From Patiria pectinifera (Eukaryota; Echinodermata; Asteroidea; Valvatida; Asterinidae), in assembly GCA_029964075.1 (NCBI GenBank), contig CM057141.1:10974001-11038000 (forward strand): a stretch of DNA of 64,000 bases. Reading direction: 5' to 3'. A program made the position numbers and the translations under genes. The notes below the pieces were generated by a model. That model worked only from the letters and a program-made list of their open reading frames with translations. It ran no database searches and had not been told where the DNA came from. Positions 48,240-59,357 of this stretch are shown here, piece after piece (position 1 is the first letter of the stretch; every line of letters begins with the position of its first letter).

Positions 48240-49465
48240 AGCAAGGGCTGGCTGTCAGCTCGCTAACGAGAAAGACGACATCGTAGTCATGTACATGAAT
48301 TCAGGTGACCGGAGTAGAATGCTGGCCACAAGCTCGAACATGGGAGAAAAGTCTGGCACGCTAAGGTTGACAGTGTGCAGGAAGTAGATGGTAGAGGGGA
48401 TGGTCGAGCACGTTCATGGCGGCGACACCGTTTAGCATCTGCGTCTGCTGCTCTAGCCATTTCAGCTGCATCAGATCCAACTTGCACGACAATTCGCCAA
48501 GCTGACCTATCCTTGGCTATACTTTCCCATTGCTGGACATTTATACCTGCAGCCTTGAGGTGCCTTTTTGTGCAGTCATAGTAGCGGAGCCTTGGTCGCC
48601 CCACTTTGCGTTGTCATTGCGATAGCTCGCTGTACAACACAGCTTTCGGCATTCTGTCATCCTCCATTCTGACCACATGACCAGTCCAGCAGGCATGCAA
48701 CTTTTGCTTGAATCAGCTGATTTCCTCTTTTTGTACTTCCCATGTGTGCCATTAAAAATAGAAAAACACTGTACAAAGTCTTTGAAAGATTTGAATTTCC
48801 TCTTTTTTTGTGACTTCCCAGTTGCATGCCTGGTCCAGGTGAGCTGTCTCTTAAGGAGCATTGCCTCGATGCTGGGAAGTCCAGCCAGCTGTAGGACCTT
48901 GTTGTTTGTCACATAGTCCGACCACTTGACACAGACCCTGGACAGGCGCTGGATATGTCTACGGTAGAGCGTGTAAGACTCTGAGCTGTACAGGAGGCCA
49001 GATAGTACAACGGCTCGGTAAACCTTGCACTTTGTTGTAGTAATGCTATGCCTACTCCACAGCCGGTCACGCAGGTGGCCGAAAGCAGCACAGGCCAAGT
49101 GGATACGCATGGACAGCTCCTTCTCCAGACTGCAGTCACTGGAAACGGTGCTACCAAGATACACAAAGGAGTCCACGACCTTAAGTGGCTCACCATTTAG
49201 CAAGATGTTCGGCTCAATGTATGGGGTTCCAGGTGCTGGTTGGTAGAGTACCTCAGTTTTTCTCGTGTTGATAGTCAGTCCGAAGGAAGCAGATGCTGCA
49301 GCAAACTTGTCTAGAACCTTCTGCAGATCTTGCGCAGAGTGTGAGACAAGGCCGGTATCGTCAGCGTAGAGCAGGTCACGTGCACACCACTGATGGACCT
49401 TTGTCTTGGCTTTTAAACATCGTGGGTTGAAGAGCTTGCCATCAGTGCGAGTTGTCAAGTCACTT
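48240..49465 (-). pseudogene. non-LTR retrotransposon reverse transcriptase, 3' fragment
   Basis: On the minus strand, DGKLFNPRCLKAKTKVHQ and LLYADDTGLV (the YADD catalytic motif, about 49,340-49,370) are followed by FGLTINTRKTEVLYQPAPG, VDSFVYLGSTVSSDC and the thumb/tail. This is the RT of a LINE. The frame is broken by an insertion at 48,698-48,823 and then continues in another frame as MGRPRLRYYDCTKRHLKAAG, ending near 48,287. The endonuclease and the front of the RT are missing, so the copy is dead and 5'-truncated. The clade is uncertain. Confidence 0.85.
48698..48823. mobile_element. small insertion element family S inside the LINE RT
   Basis: The LINE coding sequence is interrupted between two copies of GCATGC. 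The inserted sequence starts AACTTTTGCTTG and ends CCCAGTT, with AACT/AGTT ends, and shares CAGCTGATTTCC and AAAACACTGTA with 41,447-41,587. Taking out the insert and one GCATGC rejoins the LINE frame, which marks the insertion boundaries. Confidence 0.65.
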
Positions 49466-50100
49466 GGTCACCTACTTCCAGTCCCTCAAGGGAGTTTACG
49501 GCCCACGCCGTTCAACTTCGAGAAGGAGAAGGGTGATTTCCGACTACATCCTAAATGCTGGCACTAGCCTTAAATTGGTCTTTTGGGTCTTTTTGTAGCT
49601 TGAGTAACCTCAGCTCCAATGCAAAACAAATTGAATTCGGTGGGGGGAAAAAAATTCCGAATGAGCATTGGAGCTGGAGCTTTAAAGCTACCGTGGTCTT
49701 TTTAGTCAAATTAAAACAGTAATTATAAACTTCAAACTTAAGGCCCAGCTTCTTTTAGTAACGTTGTCCCTTCTTTTGCCTTCTGCTTGAACTGCAAAAT
49801 CTGGACAAAACAAGTCATTTAAATTTATTCTCAAAAATATCACATCAAAACTTTAATTTTATCTTGACCCCAATAAAGACTGGATAGCAGATACACCATT
49901 CACACAGTAGACTTTGCATATTGACTAAATCACCCCGGTCTCATGAAGATGGCCGCGTATAATGCGAACGTTCTACGCGTATATACAGCGCGCGTTGTAT
50001 CAACAGTTGACACGCATTTTGGTCACGTTCACGTACATGTATTATGATGTTCTAAAAAGGACACATTTCCGTGTTAATTATTATTTACAAAACGCTGTGT
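49466..50100. other. intergenic, no supported gene
   Basis: AT-rich between 49,600 and 49,920, then a short patch with CpG (GATGGCCGCGTATAATGCGAACG near 49,949). Nothing here can be assigned to a gene or a known repeat. Confidence 0.4.
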
Positions 50101-50332
50101 CCAGAATTGTGCCTGCGCTGGGTTTAGAAAAGGCAAATATGTCCGGGGGTGGCGTGTTTACCGAAAATAAACCGCAATTCCACACTTTCGTTGAAAACAT
50201 TTTCAGTACGAACTCCCCGTGTGAAGGAAATGTTTTCAAAGAAAGTGTAGAACTTGCGGTTTATTTTCTGTAAACATGCCACCCGCGGACATATTTATTA
50301 TTTGCCTTTTCTAGCACAATTCTGAACACAAG
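50101..50332. mobile_element. hairpin MITE, ~100-bp arms
   Basis: The left arm starts CCAGAATTGTGC and contains AGAAAAGGCAAATATGTCCG and ACCGAAAATAAACCGCAA. The right arm has their complements in reverse order, ending GCACAATTCTG. The loop is about 25 bp around 50,205-50,227. No coding capacity is likely; the open frame through it is a by-product. Confidence 0.8.
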
Positions 50333-50401
50333 GAATATGTAAGCGAAATTTCAGCTTCCTCCGTCAGGTACAAATATGAAGAAAATGTGTTATAATTTTT
50401 T

Positions 50402-50613
50402 TCGCTATGGTGGTAGAATTACCAGTAGTACTAGTAGTACTAGTGCTAGTAGAATTTATACCTTGGACGTCAGTCGTAATGCAATGAAGACGTCGTCCAA
50501 ACTGGGCTAGGTATTCGCTAGCCCCCAGGTTGGACGACGTCTTCATTAAATAAGACTGACGTCCAGGGTATAATTCTACTAGTACTAGTACTACTACTAG
50601 GCCTACCATAGCG
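50402..50613. mobile_element. palindromic MITE with ACTAGT runs
   Basis: The outer ends TCGCTATGGT and ACCATAGCGA are inverted. The arms hold ACTAGTACTAGT-type simple repeats and GACGTCAGT / GAAGACGTCGTCCAA with complements on the other side. The loop is a few bases near 50,510. It lies 70 bp from the previous hairpin but is a different sequence. Confidence 0.85.
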
Positions 50614-50879
50614 ACCATATGTACAATCATGTACACGTACATACGTACGCATGGTGCTAGAAAACGAGCTACGTGAAAAACTTGGCGGAGCCAGGCCGTG
50701 ACATTTGGGGTTTGTGGCTCCACTGAAATGGTCCTTTTCCCCTATTATCCAAACCCAGATGAAATTAAACATTTTTCCTTCCATAATTGAATTGAAACAG
50801 TACTAGGCCTAGTATGAGTAAGGGGTATACAGACTAAAATAAGAAACAAAAAAAGTTTCAGAAAACAAACTGCGCGCAA

Positions 50880-51110
50880 CCAAATACATTGTCACCGTGA
50901 ACGGAAGGTCACCACTGCCGGGCAAAAAAGATGTCACCCGTAAGCCGTACCCTGCACGTACGGTACACGTACGTGGCAAGCATGACGTCAGTCACCACTC
51001 ATGTACGGCCGGCCGGTCACCCCATTGAACCCCGGCGCGGCGCGGCCGGATCACTCACGGGTAGGGTATGTACATGTGTACACCTGACACCACATATCAC
51101 GTGATGGCAA
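50880..51110. promoter_or_regulatory. CpG-rich promoter-like patch
   Basis: In AT-rich surroundings this patch holds many CpGs, TGACGTCA (full CRE) at 50,983-50,990, GCGCGGCGCGGCCGG near 51,034, TCACGTGA (E-box/USF-like) at 51,097-51,104, and ACGTACGGTACACGTACG. It looks like a promoter or CpG island, but no exon was recognised on either side, so its gene, if any, is unknown. Confidence 0.35.
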
Positions 51111-53914
51111 AAAAGCGTAGTGCTAGTCAAGGGTAAAAACGGCAGAAATTGTTGGTTTTTTGTGTTTTTCACTCATTTAAAATAAAAAATAGGGGCTGTC
51201 AGAATCATGATAGAGTAGGTAGTAAAACCAGAAGTAGACCTAATTTTGTTTGGCCTGAGCAGTACGGAATTTTAAACACAACCACCATTTTAAAGTTCAG
51301 TAAATGGATCACAAAAAGGTTTGTGCTCTTCAGCAAAACGAAAACGATTCACACACAAAAATTCCTGGATCCGCCCCTGCATGATGATCCTATTTCCTCT
51401 TGATCAACAGAAGGCAAGGCATTCTCCAGTCTGGCTACTTAGTCTCTTTCATTTATCCTGAGTATTAATTGAGTCTTAAAACAAGATTTTCTGAAGTGTT
51501 CTCTTTTTACCTTTTCTTCAACAATGATGACTTTCTGGTATGTTGAACTGCTTGGGCATCATCATCATGGATCCAACCCCATCATTGCCAGCCTCGGGCC
51601 TTTTTTTGTTAGGGGGGGGGGGGGGAGACAGCTCCAGCTAGGGGGGAAAAAAAACAACAGTAAAAACACAAATGCATGTCACAGTTGGACTTTTTTGTGT
51701 GTGTGTTGTAGAAGAAAGATTAAGAAGTGCCATACCATTATACATGGAACTTTTATTTTAAATTTTCTAACTTTTATTTTTATGCTTATTAAGAAGCACC
51801 CTCACAGACACCAAGGATGGATCTAGAATCTTTTTTTTTTATTCACGAGGCCACAGCACTCCACAGTTATTAGCCACAGCATCCTCACATGAGCGTCAGG
51901 CATTGTCGACATGCGAATATGCTCCAATTTAACTTGCAATGGTCTCCCAAACTAATCCCCGCCCCCAATATCTTTGGATCATTTGAAATCTGCAGTGGAT
52001 GGACCGGGAACCAGTCTTGGCTTCCCCCAACTCTCCTTTTCTGGCCGTTGAAGGGGTGCTTGCGTACAGAGCATAGAGCCTAGAGTACACTATTTTGGGA
52101 TCTGCCAAGAATGGGGGGAGGCATTCTCCCAGTGGAAAAAGTTGGAATTTCAAGGGACAAAAGTAGGAATAAGTAAGAGCAAGGTAAAAATAAAATTATG
52201 GCAAAAGAAGGAAAACTAAGAATACTTACAAGCCTGCCTTTTTTTCAATACCAGACTTACGGCAGATGATTCAGGGCACCACCTGATCACTGTAGACAAA
52301 TCCCAGCACCTGACCACTGTAGATGCATCGCGACAAGTGATTACTGAAGACTCCTGTGGGTGCCCCTTCAATGTGAGAGAAACACTTTGGTGCACTATTA
52401 GACAAAGTAAAAACTGAACAACAGCCACATAATTTGTTTAATAAGCACCTTGTAAGAAACTTTTATGCTTTGGGAGGAGCTTCTACACGTCACTTGGTGG
52501 TTGGTCAATTGGATGGTCTGTCTGTCTGTCTGTCCGTCCGTTCGTTCTGACCATACCCCCCTTGTGGGGTGATGTTCCTTTCAGGACACATCACCCCACT
52601 ATTTTCACAATAGAAAAACATCACCCCAGAAGAGAATCTTTAGAAAAAGGGATAATGGGAACACAATGCTATCACCCCACAATTCCGTCTGACTAGACCG
52701 TCCGTCCGTCCGTCCCTGAAGATTGACAAATTTTTTTGGCGTCAATTTTTTTTAGCTCTGGCAAGGATTATTTTGATCAACTTTGTGCAAGACTTTCATG
52801 CAAGACTTCTTGCAACACGGCCAGAACTTTTTGTGCACTCTCACTTGTTAAAAAGGAAAATTGAGCAAACCTAAAATGTAGAAGTGTCCTAAAAGTAACT
52901 AATGCCAAAAACAATATGCATACAAAAGATTGCTGGTACATGCATAGGCTACAAACCTATGAACCACCTCAGCTCAGAGCACCAAGTGAAAAGGAATGTT
53001 GTGCATATGGGTCATTCTATAAATTTGGGATCCACTTTTTTTTCCTGCCCCAGTTACATCTGCCATCAATGACTTTATAATTCTGGGGCACTCCTTGCAT
53101 GCAGTCGTTCTCCAAGAGTGATTATGAATAGCAAAGTACGTACCAAACAAATAAAGAAGTCATTCAATCTTAGTGATGACAAAGCACGAAAGTAACGGAC
53201 AGGAAAATGTCACACTTTGGACCCAATTTTGTTTTATAAAATGACCCATGTGCATATATATTGTATATGTGTGTGAGCATACATGCATCTTTGTCAGTCA
53301 GACTTGAAACAATCTCAAATCATCATGGTCAATCAAATTTGGCTTGAGCATTGATCTTTGTGTTCCAAGGAAGTCTATGTCAGAAATCAAAACTAGAACT
53401 GTTAGCTCAAAGTGAAATGGAATATAAATTTTCTAAACTTTGCAAAAATGCTCTTAACATAGCTTGAAATTTCCAGCATACTCGGTAAGCTGGAAACTTC
53501 AAGCTACTCTCAACAATACATCATGTAATCATAATAAAAGTTTGTATTTTCATACTCAAATACCTTTTTTTCTTCAAAGTTAAAACCATTTTTTTGTTAA
53601 TAAGGATTTCAAAACAGACTTCATGAAACAAAATTCAAACAAATGTCAAACCACTGATAACGTTTTACACTCGTGCATTTATTGTCTCCAATATAACACA
53701 ATGCAGCAGTGGTGTATTGCAAAACCGCCATACGAAACCATTCTCCCCCCTGCTCGCTCTTCAAAGAGAGGGCGCTCTTCACTTAGACTACACACTAACA
53801 TAATAATGGTGCATAAAGATAATCAGTCAAAAAACAAATACCACCCATTTAGACTTGGTAAAAACTCAACCAAAAAATAAAAATTAAAAAAAAAATGCTA
53901 AAAGCTACCAGAGT
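51111..53914. other. intergenic with repeats, no supported gene
   Basis: Contains a 16-base G run near 51,610, an R1 copy at 51,855-52,085, CTGT/CCGT tetranucleotide runs near 52,518 and 52,700, and three ATCACCCCA repeats between 52,567 and 52,680. The rest is AT-rich with no exon that could be supported. Confidence 0.5.
51855..52085 (+). repeat. dispersed repeat R1, subfamily copy
   Basis: Contains GAGCGTCAGGCATTGTCGAC, ATGGTCTCCCAAACTAATCC, CGCCCCCAATATCTTTGGAT and CCCCCAACTCTCCTTTTCTG, the same order as 15,700-15,860. It carries the extra internal block found only in these two copies. Confidence 0.65.
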
Positions 53915-54209
53915 TTAAAGGGAATATATTACATTTGCATTTGCTGTTATTTTCAGAAATGGATGGATTTGAGGGGTTAGTATTTTGTAGCAAAATGTTG
54001 TTCCAATGCTGGTCGGGTGACCGGCATTGGAAATTGATAAACAAAATACCACTTTTCTTGAAAATGACAGCACACCCGGTGATGTGATTTTACAGGATGC
54101 TTGAGACTGTCATTCACTAACAGACTCAGTCCAGTAAGGAATTTCGTGATTATTTCATAGTTTTGTTTTGTGATGTTTGCAAATGTTGTATAATATATAT
54201 TCCCTTTAA
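53915..54209. mobile_element. MITE family T, copy 3
   Basis: TTAA lies at both edges (53,915 and 54,206). The ends are AGGGAATATATTACATTTGC and the complement of GCAAATGTTGTATAATATAT, with GAAAATGACAGCACACCC inside as in the other copies. Confidence 0.8.
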
Positions 54210-55865
54210 ATATTTTGTTTCGATATATATAACTGCTAAATTCTATATACCGGTAACTGTGAAAGCTTTGTGGTAGCTATCGTTCACAGAAACTGTTCCA
54301 TGACGAATTATTTGAACAATAGAGCTAGAATAATGCTTCCAGCAATGAAGGGGGCCTTCGTGATAGTACAGTAGTGCTCCCATTTTCAGATTGTTCTATT
54401 GGTTTTTAAGCTTGCTATATAAAGCCAAAATGTAAAAATTTTCTAACGTTAAAACGAGTGTCTCCAAATTTGTAACAAACTATTTTAAATATTTTGTATT
54501 CCAGAAGAGGATATTAAATGTTTGCAAGGTTAATATAGTTCATACTACCAGTAATTAATCTATTTCTTTGGCTGCTATGACGGTTGGTCCATTGGAGTTT
54601 TATAAAAGTAATACATTTCTACTGTACTGAAAATGGGGAAAACAGCAATATTACAGAAAATAAGCCTAGAATATTACAGGCAATTCCGATGCAAGTTATC
54701 TTTCTATACTCATTGCTTTGTTACGATTACCGGCAAAAATGTAAAAAAAAATAATACAACACCACCCTGAATATAGACCGCTACAAATATGCAAATTATG
54801 CAAATGAGTGGAAACGAGTGGTTAGTGCTTGTCCTGTTGTTTTTCTGCCCCCCATAAATTAAGTACACCTTTTGAAAATGATTTTAACTGTATACTATAA
54901 TGAAATATTTTAATAGTTTTGACTGTCAAGAATCCATTTTATCTCGTAAAATAACTTGCCATATTTAAATATTAACATTTCTCTACAGCAACCTTTGTTT
55001 TTCATTTTTATTGGTATTGGTTAATTACATTGTAATTATTTGTTTAAAAGTTCATATGATGTATTTTGTCACTTTGAGATGTTTTAATTTATAATTAATC
55101 CAGCCCTTTAATGGTGTGTCTGTACAGAGGAACATACATGTAGAAACACGGACCAGACTGTTTGGACTGCGTTGCAATGAGGATTACGTGACGAAGGACC
55201 CAAAGCGGTCTTGGTTCACGCAAACTGATAATGATTCTTTTGGATAATACCAGAAAGGAAAAAAAATCACTTACTGATAAATGTAAATAAATTGTTGTGG
55301 CGGTTGGCATTTTGACCAATTTTGATCGGAATTCGGTTTCGTCATATTTGTTTTTTCCAAATAACCATTAAACCTGTGTGGGGTGGCATTTTATCAATCA
55401 CTTTCAAAACAATAGGGTCGGTTGGGTGACCAAAACCAAAGGTTATTTTTTTGTTTGGCCAAATTTCACAGGGTTTTGTTTTCTAAAAAGGATTTCATTG
55501 GTCTATGTTTTTGTTTGATTGCAAAGCCCCCCCCCCCCCCAGTTACTATACACTGAAGAAGTTTCACACTTGTTTGAAAGAGAAAAAAAACAGATCAGGT
55601 GCGTTGACAAACATAAAAAAAGGTGTATTGAAATCTACAAAGTGCTTTTCAAAATGTGTGTTAATCTCATAATTGGTTTGTCAAACCCCCTCCCCCTTCC
55701 TCTCCCCCTCCCCCCGGGATGACAGGTCAGGGTACATGTACCTACGAAAATTGTATCATTTTAAAGCTGGGAACCTCGGAAATTTGAAAGCCAACATTTT
55801 TAAAGTGACATTTGTCAGTTTTGTGGGAGCAGGTCTCATACATGTATTGAATCAAGCTTTACAAC
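54210..55865. other. intergenic AT-rich DNA, no supported gene
   Basis: No exons, terminal repeats or RNA genes were recognised. A C-run lies at about 55,528-55,541 and C/T-rich DNA at 55,685-55,716. The sequence just before the hAT element at 55,866 contains its 8-bp target. Confidence 0.45.
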
Positions 55866-57408
55866 TAGGCTTGGGCGAACCCAGCATTTATGGAATCGAT
55901 TCCAATTCCGTCTGGGAATCGCGATTCTATTCAGAATCGATTCCATAATTCCATAATATTAACAACAACAAAAATTAAAAATTAAAAGTTAAAACAAAAT
56001 TTAAAAAAAATAAAAATCTGAAAACCCATCAAAAAACAAACAAAAACATTAAACTAAAAACCGCTAACAACGAGGTCATTATGGGGTGTAATTGCTCTCT
56101 AATTGATAATATAAAACGACGTTACGTTTTGAGCAGGGAATACAAAAAACTATTTCATTTGTTTCCCCTGCGGAAAACACGAACGATCAAAACAGTTGAA
56201 AAGAGTGTGGAAAACACCCTGAAAAAAACGGGCATTTTCCATCAAAATGGACGCTAAACATATTGTTATAGTTCCGTATTTTTTTTAATGTACGATCAGT
56301 ATTTTATTTGGCAGCGTAATAATCGTATCAGAATACATAGAACTTCTCAACGTGATTTCATATTTGATGGTCACGTAATCACAGCATAGATCACTGGTAA
56401 ACGATTTACCACTACATGTACATAAGCAATCGATCGCCAAGTACCAGCCACTTCACGCCATTCATAAAAACATGATTTTCTACTACATGTACACATTCTC
56501 ATTTGCGTATGGATCCTGGAAACATTTGATGTCGATGCAAATCAACTCTGCCGCTCTTAGACTTTTGGATGTAGCTTCAGAAGTTGGGACATTGGCTATG
56601 AATCCATATACATACCGGTACATGTACCTACGAAATTTACATTAATATCTTTATTTTTCCCGATCTTTTGCCGATCCACCAGTCGGACTAAGATCGTGTC
56701 AATAGCGTTCGTGAATTGCGATTTCATGGAATGTACAAAATCAAACCACGCCCCTTGCGGCTCGATGTGCACACCAAACATTACGTGATGGGATCCTGGA
56801 AAGAGGAAAACGAGACCAACTTGCCAATCAAATGACAGTGTATGCGAGCCTCAGCGCGCGCTCATCTACAAAGGCAATTCCTGGAGATGAGAAATACAGC
56901 TTGATCGTCAAAACGTGCGACAACTCCCCAGTACGGGCGCCCAAGATTTTCCCCTTGCTTACGCTCGTCTGGTGTTTTATTCACAGCAGTTTTAGGTATG
57001 AAATGCTTTCATGGGAATGATTTTTCACCTCGTATACATGTGAAAGTTTGCACTTCATATTTCCCATTATTAAATCCAGAGATTTGTTTTTCGAAAATAG
57101 CCGGCGATTCATAGCCACTTGCCTTTTGTTTCAGAATAACGTAAGTGCTGGACTGTATTGGTTTTTGACGGGGAAGGACAAAATAATCCTAGACAAACTA
57201 TTTTTTTAGTGGAATTTGAAAAAAAACTTTTCAAATTTTTGGGAGCTGCATGCTGTTTCCAGTCCCTGTGAAAAATTCCTACAGTTGTTAAAGCTCAGTG
57301 AACGACGCTCAGTGAACTGGAATAGACTACATTAGAGAGTCGATTCCTCAAAAAAGTTTAATCATGATTCCAAGTTTCCAACTCCGAAGTTGGAGTCGCC
57401 CAAGCCTA
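55866..57408. mobile_element. hAT-like non-autonomous element with 8-bp TSD
   Basis: Ends are TAGGCTTGGGCGA on the left and the complement, with TCGCCCAAGCCTA, on the right. The flanks are an exact 8-bp direct repeat, TTTACAAC (55,858-55,865 and 57,409-57,416). Inside each end are GGAATCGATTCC-type repeats. TAG-type ends and 8-bp duplications define hAT elements. No transposase frame remains in the 1,543 bp. It ends about 107 bp past the stop codon of the Psq-domain gene, so it may lie in that gene's 3' UTR. Confidence 0.85.
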
Positions 57409-57515
57409 TTTACAACAACAAAGTTCATGTCCATGGGTTTTCAAATGAGATCCTTACTCAGCAATGACTGAGAAAGATAAAAACAAACAACCACTTACAC
57501 CATACCATACATGTG

Positions 57516-58461
57516 TTACTCTGTAGTTGTGATTGTCACTGTATTAGCAACAGATATGTCAGGACTTGGACTGTGGTCAACTTTGAAATCCTCCTGGTTT
57601 GCCGGGTCAGCCTTGGACCCTACCACCACATCAGCATGAGTTTCAGAGTCTTGGTTTAGTTCTGGTTCCACTTCTGGACCCAGTTCTGGTTCTACTTCTG
57701 GAACTGGTTCCGACTCAACAACAACTTCCGTCTTTGGGACAGAGCTCTCTGGATGTGATTCCTCCATTGGTTCCAGTTCCAGTTCCAGTTTTGGTTCTAG
57801 TTCAAGTTTAAGAACTGGTTCTGACTCAATAACAACCTCTGAATTGTAGTCATTTTGGACAAGGCTCTCTGGCTGTGATTCCTCCTCAACCTCCTCAATG
57901 TCCTCAGCCTCAGAACCCGACCCAGACTCCACCTCTGAATCAGTCTCCGAGTCCCCCTCGCTCGTGGATTCCGATTCGTGATACGCCGACACTATGGTAT
58001 TGAACCTCTCGTAGTCAGTGCCCAGTTGCTTGCTGCTCGTCTTGTCCAATATGCCGGTCTTTTGCAGCTGCTGGTTACTCGTGACGACCCTGACCCGGGG
58101 ATTGCGCATGACAAATTGCCGAAACCACTTGTTGCCCGGCATGTTTCTCTTCAGCATGGTGGTGCGTTTGTCCTTGTCCAGTATCTTCTTAACAGTCTTC
58201 AAGAGCTTGTGTTTCTTGAAGCCGTAACCACGCTGGGCCATGTTGAGGATCCACTCTGCCAGCATCTGCTCCTCTGCTCTGGTCAGGATGGAGGGCGGGC
58301 CGCTCCTACGTCCCAGGTCAACCCGGCCACTTACCCGATCGGCTAACGTTGAACGCTTCACTCCCCACTTCTCTGCCGCCTTGCGTATTGTCATCTTCTT
58401 TTCAATCACGTCTTCGACTGCCGCCTTCATGATTCTAAATCTCTTATCCAAGTCCACAGAC
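57516..58461 (-). CDS. Psq/CENP-B HTH protein, last exon (pogo-derived?)
   Basis: A minus-strand exon of about 314 codons follows an acceptor (CTCTTGCAG at 58,470-58,462) and ends in TAA at 57,516. The start is not in this exon: the frame runs from the acceptor as SVDLDKRF, where a GTG, not ATG, would begin the open frame. The first in-frame ATG is at 58,430. Residues about 10-50 (KAAVEDVIEKKMTIRKAAEK and WGVKRSTLADRVSG) are a Psq-type helix-turn-helix. About 55-130 (AEEQMLAEWILNMAQRG, MPGNKWFRQFVMRNPRVR) match the CENP-B-type second HTH of pogo/Tigger transposases. The DDE domain that should follow is absent. Instead there is a Ser/Glu-rich acidic tail with ELEPKLELELEPMEE-like repeats. It is probably a DNA-binding host protein derived from a pogo transposase; its function is unknown. 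Confidence 0.75.
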
Positions 58462-59357
58462 CTGCAAGAGGTAAAATAATAATAATAAAGTGTGACAACT
58501 ACAACTTACGTTACCCTACTTTGGTCATGTTTGGAGGTTGCATTTTTGTGTGAAATAGTGTTTGCTTGGGTTCATGTAAGTGAGCTCATATGCAGAATAT
58601 CTGGCCGAATGATGCAGTTAAAAGTTTTTGTACAGACAGGTTTACATGTAGGGACTCGAATATGGACTTTAGTCTTGGGGCTTGATTTTGCATAATTTGC
58701 ATAGCTAGACGTACCCAGTACTGTAGCAATAATTAAGCTTACTCCTTTTTTCCAATCATGTTAAGTATTTTCTAGCAAATGTTTTCAATGCCGGCTTTCA
58801 ATTCCATGCAAAAGTGGATGGGTGGAAAGTGGAAACTGTATGAAATCTTCAAAACTACAAGCATCACAACATCAAATGTGGGACAACAAGATCTTTCATT
58901 TGAGTGGTGTGCAATGAGATGGAATGTAGTCAAGTACGATTTTTGGTAACAAAATATGATTTTGAGTTAAAAAAAAACAAACTGTTTTTGACTAAAATCA
59001 CCCATGGATTTTTGGTAGTCTTTTTGGCACATTGTTTTAACATGCCAAATGCCAGTGTTTTTTTTGTGTTTAGAGAAAAGGTTCATGAGAAAAGAGTTTC
59101 ATTATGTTGCAGTTCATCAAACTCACATTTTATACCGTGTTAAAAACCACGAAGAGGAAATAATGTGAGTGATGTAACGTGAGTGACGGTATCTGAATTT
59201 GCTCATAAATGTGGCCAATTTACTGGACTACCTCCGTAACTATAGGCCACACTTCCACCATGTACAAAAACATGTCGCACTTTGTAAAATTTTGATTTTC
59301 ACATTTAGGCTTAGTTTGTAGTTTATTTTTGTTCTAGAAGCATACTCACCCTGTTTA
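58462..59357 (-). other. intron or upstream DNA of Psq gene
   Basis: The Psq exon begins at an acceptor, so sequence to its right on this map should be intron. No upstream exon could be identified before the transposon at 59,358. The AT-rich sequence holds no other recognisable feature. Confidence 0.4.

Noticed and set aside
52216-52428. 70-residue minus-strand frame as an exon
   Set aside because: No homology, no supported start or splice partner.
57516-58457. Complete single-exon gene starting at 58,457
   Set aside because: That start codon would be GTG and directly follows a good splice acceptor; the exon is better read as the last exon of a spliced gene.
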